Origin: Clostridia bacterium
Lineage (GTDB): Bacteria > Bacillota > Clostridia > Christensenellales > Aristaeellaceae
Direction of reading: 5' to 3'
DNA: 38,850 bases
Assembly (NCBI GenBank): GCA_017470095.1
Contig: JAFUFC010000020.1
Location: forward strand, 1-38,850
This document shows, piece after piece, positions 22,300-31,700 of this stretch; position 1 is the first letter of the stretch, and each line of letters opens with the position of its first letter. Both the position numbers and the translations under genes were made by a program. Under the pieces are notes generated by a model, which saw only the letters and a list, made by a program, of their open reading frames with translations, was not told the DNA's origin and did no database searches.

Positions 22300-22549
22300 T
22301 TTCTTTGACCTCCTTTTTCGTGGGTTCAGCGGGTAATGCCGCTTTGTTCTGTACCATCAGGCGCAGATCGTCCAGGGAAATGGACGCGCTGGACAGGATC
22401 AGCAAATATTCCTGGTTGGTTTCCTGGGTGACAGTTTCCTGCAGCCGGGCGATGCGGGCGTTCAGCCGGTCCCGATTTTCAATAGCCCGTGCCAGGTCTG
22501 CCCGATGCCGGGTCAGCCTGTCCATATTGGTTTCATGTTTTTGCGCCAT
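22286..22549 (-). CDS. DUF4315 family element protein
   Basis: An 87-residue protein, ATG at 22549 with AAGGAG ten bases upstream. It has an amphipathic, coiled-coil-like first half (DRLTRHRADLARAIENRD) and the ETNQEYLLIL and SLDDLRLMVQ pattern of DUF4315. The family is found next to NlpC/P60 and DUF4366 genes in Tn1549-like elements, as here; the function is unknown. The gene overlaps the DUF4366 start, suggesting translational coupling. Confidence 0.85.
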   Translation of the reverse strand: MAQKHETNMDRLTRHRADLARAIENRDRLNARIARLQETVTQETNQEYLLILSSASISLDDLRLMVQNKAALPAEPTKKEVKENEKE

Positions 22550-22565
22550 AAATATCACGCTCCTT

Positions 22566-24461
22566 TTAGTGTTCATATAGCCGCCCATACCCGGCGATGT
22601 TGTTTCGCAGAGTGCCGTGCGCTATATCGTAGTGCGAACACGGCGACCCGGAATGCACCATCATCCCGTTTCCCACATACAGGCCGCAGTGGGTGATGCC
22701 ATCTTCGCCCTCGATAGTGCCGGAGAAGAAAATCACATCGCCAGGTTTCAACTCGGCTTCGCTGATTTTCCGGCTGATGCCGTACAGTCCTGTCGCGCCC
22801 ATGTGCCCGATGTTTCGGACGCCGGTTTCTGTGAAAATCCAACTGATAAAGCCGGAGCAATCAAAACTGGTATCCGGCGTATAGCCGCCCCACACATAGG
22901 GATATCCCAATCTTTTATTGGCTTCTTCCACCAGCAGGGCAAATTGGGGATCAGCGTCCAGCAGCTCTTGGGGCACCTCATATTCCAGCGGGTCCTTTAG
23001 TTCGGAAACATGCGGGCCATGGAACAGGCCGTCCATATTGCCATGGGTGGACATATACAGGGCGTACAGCCCCACTTTTTCCCGGCTCATGGTGTAGACG
23101 GGCGCATGGGATAGATTTTTGTTTTTTAGGGTAACGGTACAGGTGGTAACGGTATGCCATACCTTGGTTTCCACGCCGTTCACGATCTCGGTATGGTATC
23201 GCTGGGCGCTGGTGACGGTTTCTGTCTTTTCATACTGCCAATCAAAGAACATCTGCATGATGGGAATGGCGTCATCCAATGTCCATTCTTCGCCGTTGTT
23301 ATAGGCGGAGATCAGAGCGATCAGCGCATACGGGTCATGCCAGGTTTCCTGGGCATCCACCACATACTCGTCATAGCCTGGATGAAATAGTTCATAACGC
23401 TGCATTTCGTCCTGAAGCTGCCATTCCAGGTTGGCGTAATACTGTTCCGCCGCCCACACATCCGCTTCATCGGCGGGATAGGTGCCAGCGGTCAGGGCGG
23501 TAATGCCCGCTTCCAGCAGTGGAGAGCAGGCAGAAATGCCCTGAACGATGAAAATCAGCATCGCGCCCAGCAGCAGGATCACCAGAATGTGCTTCTTTTT
23601 GCCCACATACTCCACAGCCTTTTCAGAAACGGAGGATGCCCTTTCAGCGGCTTCCCGCCCAGCCTTGCCTGCGGCTGCGCCGGTCTTTTTGCCCGCTTTG
23701 GCGGCACGGTAATCCTTTTGGATGGCTTTCCGCTGGAATTGGCGGGACATGGGATTGCTGCTGCCGCTGGATATTGCGTTTTCTTTTCCAGCTGCCGTTT
23801 CACCGAATGTCAGCCCATGGACGCTGATCGTCTGCGTTTTCTTTTCTGCCTGATGGCGCAGACGGTTCTGCCGCAGCTCATGCGCCTGTTTCCCGGTATG
23901 GAGGGCAGAAGAACCGGCCTTCTCTGCGGTATGCGCCACTTGCAGGCCGATGTTGTCGTCCTCATATTGGTATAGCTGGGCCTCGTTTTTTTCCTTGACG
24001 CTGCGGGCCAACGGTTTGATTGGTTTGGCGATAGAATGAATAAGCGCACGATCCGGCTGATCCACGGCGGTCTTTTTTGACCACCGTTCAGGTGCCGCAT
24101 CAAAACGCAGGGAAATGGGCGAAGTTTTCTTCTTTCCCGTTTGCAGCCTGCTCTTGCTTTCCGGGATGCTTTTATTCCTGCCTGTGTTTTCTCCGATCTT
24201 ATTTTCTTGGGCCTGTTCGGAAATTTCCTCATCTGTGCCTTGCCTGGACATTGCGTCGGTGCTTTCCATCTCTTTTTTCATAGGCTGGACAGCCTGGGAT
24301 TTTTCTTTCAGAGTTTCTCGGCCTGTCGTTTGCCCGATTTTATTGACCTTTTTCATGGCTTGTTTCGTTTTGCCAGACAGTTTTTCCAGGCTTTCCGGCT
24401 GTATTTCTTCCTTAGAAAACCGCAGCCGGGGCGCGGCGCGGGCGTCAGGTTCTCTCATCAT
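22566..24461 (-). CDS. NlpC/P60 peptidoglycan hydrolase of the transfer apparatus (CD1108-type)
   Basis: A 631-residue protein. The first 270 residues are basic and disordered. One membrane segment (HILVILLLGAMLIFIV) follows at about 290-306, and the rest is extracellular. The C-terminal NlpC/P60 domain has YPYVWGGY, the catalytic cysteine in FDCSGF, and the catalytic histidine in GITHCGLYVG. These are the local wall hydrolases that open a path for conjugation (VirB1-like role, family knowledge). The start is ATG 24461, with a second ATG at 24458; it overlaps the TGA of the small membrane protein by one base. All catalytic residues are present. Confidence 0.9.
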   Translation of the reverse strand: MMREPDARAAPRLRFSKEEIQPESLEKLSGKTKQAMKKVNKIGQTTGRETLKEKSQAVQPMKKEMESTDAMSRQGTDEEISEQAQENKIGENTGRNKSIPESKSRLQTGKKKTSPISLRFDAAPERWSKKTAVDQPDRALIHSIAKPIKPLARSVKEKNEAQLYQYEDDNIGLQVAHTAEKAGSSALHTGKQAHELRQNRLRHQAEKKTQTISVHGLTFGETAAGKENAISSGSSNPMSRQFQRKAIQKDYRAAKAGKKTGAAAGKAGREAAERASSVSEKAVEYVGKKKHILVILLLGAMLIFIVQGISACSPLLEAGITALTAGTYPADEADVWAAEQYYANLEWQLQDEMQRYELFHPGYDEYVVDAQETWHDPYALIALISAYNNGEEWTLDDAIPIMQMFFDWQYEKTETVTSAQRYHTEIVNGVETKVWHTVTTCTVTLKNKNLSHAPVYTMSREKVGLYALYMSTHGNMDGLFHGPHVSELKDPLEYEVPQELLDADPQFALLVEEANKRLGYPYVWGGYTPDTSFDCSGFISWIFTETGVRNIGHMGATGLYGISRKISEAELKPGDVIFFSGTIEGEDGITHCGLYVGNGMMVHSGSPCSHYDIAHGTLRNNIAGYGRLYEH

Positions 24462-24640
24462 CAGCCCTCCGCTTCAGCAGGCTTTTCGTCCTGCTGCTCG
24501 GGATGCTCACGCACCCACTTTTCATAGAATTGCTCCATTGCCCGATCTTCCCGGCCCGCCATGACGCAGGCGGCATAGCCGATCAGGGCCAACAGCACCA
24601 GGGTCAGGATCAGGGTGATTTTCAAAATCGTTCCAAGCAT
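24461..24640 (-). CDS. small single-pass membrane protein
   Basis: A 59-residue protein: ATG at 24640, one hydrophobic helix (LKITLILTLVLLALIGYAA), then a charged tail ending EKPAEAEG. Its TGA (24463-24461) overlaps the ATG of the NlpC/P60 gene, so translation is probably coupled. A similar short membrane protein commonly sits before the CD1108-type gene in related elements, but no function is known. Its short length explains why it could be missed. Confidence 0.65.
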   Translation of the reverse strand: MLGTILKITLILTLVLLALIGYAACVMAGREDRAMEQFYEKWVREHPEQQDEKPAEAEG

Positions 24641-24646
24641 GGTTTC

Positions 24647-24895
24647 TCACACTCCCCAGGAGGATAACTCCTCGATTTCTTCATCAATTTCTTCCCCATG
24701 ATAATAAAGGGTTTCATTCAGCCGGTTGATCCGTTTCAGATCGTTGGGATGAGCCGCCAGGAAATCCGTCACACTCTCCGTTAGGTGTTCGATTTTCTCC
24801 TGGATTTCCCCGACGAGGATGCGAACATCATCGTCGGGGAGGGCAGAAAGGGTGTCCCGGTCGGTCAGGTCGTCATAGTCATGGTCATAAGGCAT
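24647..24895 (-). CDS. small acidic hypothetical protein of the element
   Basis: An 82-residue acidic protein (first 25 residues rich in Asp, ATG at 24895) with a long helical region (DDDVRILVGEIQEKIEHLT) and an EEIDEEIEELSSWG end. No domain is recognised. It lies 36 bases after the VirB4 remnant and 6 bases before the small membrane protein, inside the conjugation block. Confidence 0.6.
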   Translation of the reverse strand: MPYDHDYDDLTDRDTLSALPDDDVRILVGEIQEKIEHLTESVTDFLAAHPNDLKRINRLNETLYYHGEEIDEEIEELSSWGV

Positions 24896-24931
24896 TTGTT
24901 TTTCTTTTTTATCCTCCTGATTCTTAAATCT

Positions 24932-25745
24932 TTATTTGTTTTCCGCACGTTCAGCGGGCTTGGTGGTCATGATGCGGTAGAGTTCCGTATCCTTCGGGAA
25001 CCGATCCACAAAGGGCAGGATCACATTGCCGTAAAACAAAAGCCCCTCGCCTTCGCCCGATTGGGTCACATGGGAAAGCTGATGGGGGCTGATGTTCAGT
25101 TTCTGCGCCAGGATCTGCCGGTCTCCGCTGGCCTGGTTCAGCATATAAATGAAGTCGGAATTTTCAAAGATGTTTTCCACTTCCCGGCTGCCCAGCAGGT
25201 CTTTGACATTTTGGGTGATCCCGGTGGGGATGCCGCCCCATTTGCGGAAGTGTTTCCAGATTTCCACGCTGTAAGTGGCCGTCTGTTCTTCCCGCAAAAG
25301 CAGGTGAAATTCATCTACATAGTACCGGGTGGAACGGCCCGCCGCACGGTTGGCGGTGACGCGGCCCCACACCTGATCCTGCACGATCAGCATCCCTAAC
25401 TTTTTGAGCTGCTTGCCCAGTTCCTTGATATCGAAGCATACCAGGCGATTGGTGATGTCCACATTCGTGCGATGATTAAACACGTTCAGGCTGCCGGTCA
25501 CATAGATTTCCAGGGCGGTGGCGATATGCCGGGCCTCCTTTTCGTCCATGGACAGCAGGGCGTTATACAGATCGCCCAGGACGGGCAGCTTCTCAGGAAT
25601 CGGGTCATTGAGGAACGGCTGGTAAATCTGCCGCACAGCGCGGTCAATCACCGTTTTTTCAATGGGCTGCAATCCATCCCTGCCGCCGACCACCAATTCA
25701 CACAGGGAAAGAATGAAGTCCGATTTCAGCGACAGCGGGTTACAG
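24932..25745 (-). pseudogene. VirB4-type conjugation ATPase, C-terminal fragment
   Basis: The frame reads as VirB4 from about 25745 (NPLSLKSDFILSLCELVV) to the stop, about 270 residues. Walker B is visible as YYVDEFHLLLREE, followed by GGIPTGITQNVKDLL and the C-terminal NQASGDRQILAQ stretch. The N-terminal two thirds, including Walker A, are missing. Upstream of 25745 the same frame is only a shadow of the adhesin gene. No good start codon lies near the break. VirB4 ATPases power type IV secretion, so the transfer machine cannot be complete. The break coincides with the premature end of the adhesin. Confidence 0.8.
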
Positions 25746-28700
25746 GGCAAAGGTGAACCCTTCGCCGGGAACGGTGGTGATAGTCTGCCGGATGGCATCG
25801 CCCTCTTGGACAGTCTGCAAAACCTCTTTCTCTTTTGCCAGAGAGATTTCAGCAGGCAGATAATCATTGCCCGCCGTGACCACCGTTTCCACCAGGGGTG
25901 TATGATCGTCGGCATAAATCAGATTGGCTTCATATTGACGATTATCAAAGGAATACCCAACAGGCGCAGAGATTTCCACCAGGTAATACTTGCCCACGGA
26001 CAGCGTTTTGGACACGTCGGGGCTGTCTGCTGTGGTGGTGATGGTATCCACCAAAGCGTCCTGTTCATACCAAACCGTGCCATCCTTGCCCTTGACCTCT
26101 TCCGAGGCGTGAACCTCAAACACAGCGCCTGCCAACCGCTTTTCCTCATAGATGGGCTGCATGACGGTGTTGCCACAGCGATCTTCCTTTTCCTTGAAGC
26201 CGGTGAGCTGCAAGCCGGTTTTCTCCAGCCTGATCTGTCCCTTCACAGGCGTGTTCTCGATCTCAAATTCCAGCAGATAGGCCTCGCCGGGCTGATTCAT
26301 GTTTTCATCACCCACGAATACCGCCAGCTCCTCCGTTTGAAGGAGATACCCTTCGGGAGCCTGGAACTCCTCAATGAAGTACAAGCCGTAACGCACGGTC
26401 TCCGGCAGCGTCACCGTGCCGTCAGCGTCCGTTTTGAAGGTGTCGATCACCTGCGTCCGGGGATAATGGACTGTCTGCGTGACATATTCGCCGTTCGCAT
26501 CTTTCAGCTTGAAAGCCGTATTTGCCAGGGTGATCGTTTTGCCCGTTTCGGCATCCACCTTAATGAATTTCAGGCGATAGCGGATGGCTTCATTGTTCAG
26601 GATCATGTTGGGCGGATTATCGGGATTTTCGGTGCCGCGAATGAAAATATCAAAAGGGGCTTTGATGGCATACCCTTCCTTGGCCTTGGTCTGGTGCACG
26701 GTGTAAATACCATAGGGCAGCATTTTTGTGGTCGCCTTACCGTATTCGTCCGTGGTGATGGTATCCCGTTCAAAGGCACGGGCAGCTTCAAAGGAACCGG
26801 CCTTCTTCAGATAGACATTGAAAATTGCGCCAGCCTCCGGGGTTTCGATCAGGCCCGCTTCATTGTGGATTTCATTGTCACCCATGAATTTGACAAATCC
26901 ATAGCAGCCATACAGGATTTCATTGCAGACAACGCCTTTATAAGTGATAACGGCTTCTTTGGATTGCTGGGCGGCGCTGGCAGCGTCCACAAGGATATGT
27001 TTATCCGTGGTCTGATAGCCGGTTGGCGGCGTCAGCTCCACGATTTCATACATGCCGGGCCAGAGTTCTTCTGTCGTGACGGACGCATCCTCGCCAGCCG
27101 TTTTCAGGCTGTCCACGACCACAGCGCCTTTTTCATACAGGATATTACCCTGCCTGTCCATTATGTTCTCACCGGCAAGCACCTGGAAAACAGCACCATT
27201 CAGCACACCATCACCCCTGGTCAGGGGAGCGTCCGCAGGATCACCGGCGTATTCGTCAGCATCCCGCTTATACAGCTTCAGCCGTACCTGAGCAGGCTGA
27301 TTGGTGGCGGAAAGATCGGTGATCTCGTCCGATTTCACGGTACAGTTCAGCGTGACTTCCTCAAAGACATAGCCTGCTGTTTCACCATGTTCCTTGACGA
27401 TATAGCGTCCTTTGCGGATAGGCTCGGACATGGCAATACCGTTGTCATCTGTCACCATCGTGGCAGCCAAACCGGAGCCATATTCGTCATTGTAGAAAAC
27501 ATCAAACTGAACGCCGCTGATAGGATTGCCGTTTTTCCTGTCAGTTTTTGTCAGACGAATCCAGCCATTGGTGGGTTCGTTTTCGCAGGGCACATCATAG
27601 ATCAGCAGATCCTCCGTTTCAATGATGACTTCGGCGCTGAAATGATTGTCCACATAATGCACGGGTACGCCGGTTTCCTCCACTCGATACACGCCCCAGG
27701 TCAGCAGCGGCGTGACGGCGATGCCGTCCGCATCGGTGACGATTACCGCCACCACTTCGCCATCGTTGCTGCCTTTATGGGAGGGCAGGCCGGAAACGCG
27801 CGTAATGGTGAACTCTGCGCCTGCCAGCGCCTCACCGGTCAGCTCGTCCGTTTTGATAATGCGGATTTTGCCCTGAATGGGCGTATTGGTACAGCTGAGG
27901 TTCGTGGTTTCGTCCGATTTCACCACAGTGTCCATTTCCACCAAATCAGAGATGTAACCGATGGGGTCAGCGTGTTCCTTTACGATGTACTTTCCTTTCC
28001 GCAGGGCAGGCGAAACCGCCACACCGTTTTTATCGGTAGTCATGGTAGCAGCCAGCCTGGAACCGTATTTGTCATTCTCGTAAATATCAAACTGAACGCC
28101 CTCGATGGGAGTGCGGTCCAGCTTGTCCGTCTTTACGATTTTGATATAACCCTTTGTCGGCTCGTTCTCACAGGAAATGGTGTAGGTTTTGTTATCCTCG
28201 CTGCCGGTGATCGTGGTGATGAAATGATTATCCACAAAATGAACGGGCACCTTGCTTTCCGTCACTTCATACACACCCCAGGTTAGGAGATCAGACACAG
28301 CCTCACCGTTATTGTCTGTCACCAGTGCAGCGACTACTTCACCGTCGCTTTCTCCGTTATGGGAGGGTAGGCCAGATATGCGGGTGATGGTAAATTCTGC
28401 CCCAGCCAACGGCTCCCTGGTCAACTGATCTGTCTTTTCAATCTTTACCCGGAATTGGATGGGCGTGTTGCTGGTTTTCAGTTCGGTGGTCTGATCGGAG
28501 ATTACCTCGCAATCCAACGAAACGAGTTCCGCGGTATAGCCGATGGGATTTTCATGCTCCTTCACGGTGTACCAGCCTTTGGGCAGCGCCTCGGAAACTG
28601 CCACACCGTTTGTGTCAGTGGTCATGGTGCTGATAATCTTTCCGTCCTGGAAAATATCAAACTGAACGCCAGCAATGGGATGATTGTCCAGGCTGTCCGT

Positions 28701-31700
28701 TTTCACCAGCCTGATCCAGCCCTTGGTGGGTTCGTTTTCGCAGGCAACGGTATAGGTCTTATTATTTTCCGTGCCTGTAACCGTGGTAGTGAAGCCATTA
28801 TCTACATAATGCTCCGGCACCATGGTTTCGGTAATTTCGTACTGACCCCAGGTTAGGAGATCGGAAACAGCTTCGCCCTTATCATCCGTGGTAAGAGTGG
28901 CGACAACTTTTCTATCTCCTGCGCCATTGTGGGAGGGCAGGCCGGAAATGCGGGTGACGGTGAAAACCGCACCTGCCAACGGCTGCTTGGTCAAAGCATC
29001 CGTTTTAATGATTTTCAACCGGAACTGAATCGGCATATTGTCGGCTGTCAGCTTGGTGGTTTCATCCGAAAAGACTTCACAATCCAGCGAAACGAGGTCG
29101 GCTATATAACCCTCTGGGTTTTCCTTTTCTTTCACCGTGTATTTTCCCTTGGGCAGCGGATCAGAAATGGCAACGCCGTTATCATCTGTGATCATGCTGC
29201 CCACTTTTTTATCGCCCTGATAAATGTCGAATACCACGCCAGCGATGGGCTGTCCATCGAGCTTATCTGTTTTGGTGATCTGGATTTTGCCCTGGGTCGG
29301 CTCATTCTCCACATCCACGGTATAGGTTTTCTCATGCTCAGTAATTTCAACTTCAATGGAAAAAAGACCGTCGATATAATGATCCGGTACAGAAGTTTCT
29401 TCGATTTTGAACGTACCGTAATCCAGCCAGCCGGTTGCAGCCACACCATTTTGATCCGTGGTGAGCGTGAAGGATTCACCAATGTTCGCACCATCTGTAG
29501 CAGGAGAAGCGGTTAATCGGGTGATGGTAAACACCACACCCGCCATGGCCTCCTTGGTTAGTGCATCTTTTTTTATAATCTTGATCTTGCCCTGGACGGG
29601 CGTATTTTCGGCGGTCAATTCCGTGGTTTTCTCGGAAATGACCTCCGCGGGCAGCGTGGTCAGTTCACCGATATAACCTTCGGGATTCTGATGCTCCTTC
29701 ACGGTATATCTGCCTTTGATAAGGGCATCCGAAAGCGCCACACCACCGGCATCGGTGGTCATGGAGGAAATCAGTTTTTCGCCCTGATAAATGTCAAACT
29801 GTACGCCTTTCAACGGCTTTTTGCTGTTGGCATCTGTCTTTGTCAGGCGAATATAACCAGCCGCGGGCACATTCTCCACATGAACGGTATAGGTTTTCCC
29901 ATCCTCATAGGCTTCGATCTCGGTGGAATAATGGCTGTCGGTATAGCCAGCAGGGGCCTTGGTTTCTTCTACCTTGAAGCGTCCCCAATCCAGCCAGCCC
30001 GTTTCGGCATAGCCGTTTTCATCGGTGACGATCACTGCCGCCACTTCACCAACGCCAGCGCCATTTAGGGCGGCAGGCACAGACAGGCGGGTGATGGTGA
30101 ACTCCACGCCAACCAGCGGCTCCTTGGTCAATCCGTCTGTCTTGGCAATCTTGATCTTGGCGGTGATGATGGGGTCTTCCACATTTGCCGAAACGATCTT
30201 GTTATGCTCGGTCACGCTGACAGGGTGATAGGCTACATCCAGCATAAACCCTTCGGGGGCTTTGACTTCATGCACATAATAGCTGCCATATTCCACCACG
30301 TTATTCCATGTGGCGCTGCCGTTTGTATCGGTGGTGAGGATAGGCAGCTCGGAACCGTCCACGGCGCTGACTGCCCGTTTATAGGTGCTGCCCGATTTCG
30401 TCACCAGTTCATACTGTGCGCCGACCAAAGGAATTTCTGTATCCTTCTGCCACTTAATGAAGCTGACGCTGCCGATGATGGGCGAATCCTGGAAGGTGGC
30501 AGTATTGTTGCCGTTGATCGTCACCTGCACCTGATTCACGTTCACCTGATAGCCAATGGGCGCACTCACTTCACCCACATAATAGGTGCCATAGGGCAGA
30601 TTCGACCATTTGGCTTGCCCATTGGCGTCTGTGATGACAGGATTCCCATAGGCTTTCTTGCTGCTGTCGTAAAGCTGAAGCTGTGCTCCTGCCAGCGTCT
30701 GCTGGGTGCCTGCCCGCAGCTTGGTGACGGTCAAATTGCCGTACTGGATTTCCTGCTCAAACCACATGGAAATGGACTGCATGGCGTAGGGCGCGCCATA
30801 CTGCGGGATCAGTACCTTTTGGATGGCGGCATCTGGAACGCCTACCAGAAAGGACGCTTCCTCCGCATCCGAATTGACGGATTCAGCCACCAGCGCAAAA
30901 CCGTTTGTGTATGAAGATATGGAGATGGTATTGCCGCTGTTCAGATAATAATAGGCGCTGTCCGAACCTGCCGTATTGCCCGATACCGTGCCATACGCAC
31001 GATTGATCCGAATGAGATCGGCATCCGTATAAAGCGTCACGGTGCCCACATAGCTGCTGCCCACCTTAGATATGCTCTTGTTCGCCATGCTGATGTAGCC
31101 GGTAATATTGCCGCGGGCAATGCCGTTGGCCGCCAGCCAGCGGGCGTATTCCAGATACACGGCAGGGGCTTGTCCGCTGGCTACATAGAAATTATCCATG
31201 TTCCAGTAATCGCGGACATACTGACTTCCTTTCAATTCCCGGATCACCTGACGGATGGCGAATTGCCCTGCCACACGCGACCAAGTTTCGTTATCAGAAT
31301 CGGAACGATCCAGCGCCATGAAGGGATAGGTGTGCCGCAGCACCCAGGCGATGGCGTGCATGGTTTGGGTGGAGTAAATCACTTTGGAATTGCCGGGGGT
31401 GTTCATATAGCTGTCGATGTCCACGATCACATAGGGGCCTTTGGGCTGCTGGCTGCTGCCGCTGCCCTCGCCAGGGCCGGGTAAATTGTGTTCCAGGCAA
31501 TACACGGTGTAACCGTCCAGATAATGCGGCGTGGCATACACGACACCTTTCCCACTGACGGACGCAATTTGCTTATAATCGCTGTCCTTGCCGGAGCTGC
31601 CATATACACCCGTCTGCCCGGCATATAACGGGGCAATCGGGGCATTGATGGATTTCAGCGAAAAGCCGTTCATGGCGGTGGTCGCCCTGGCTTTTCGTCT

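Noticed and set aside
25662-28286. 874-codon plus-strand open frame
   Set aside because: It is antisense to the adhesin repeats and repeats with them; no start signal.
27290-30165. CRISPR array
   Set aside because: The period is about 575 bp and the repeats are coding Cna-B domains; no short repeat-spacer pattern is seen anywhere in the window.
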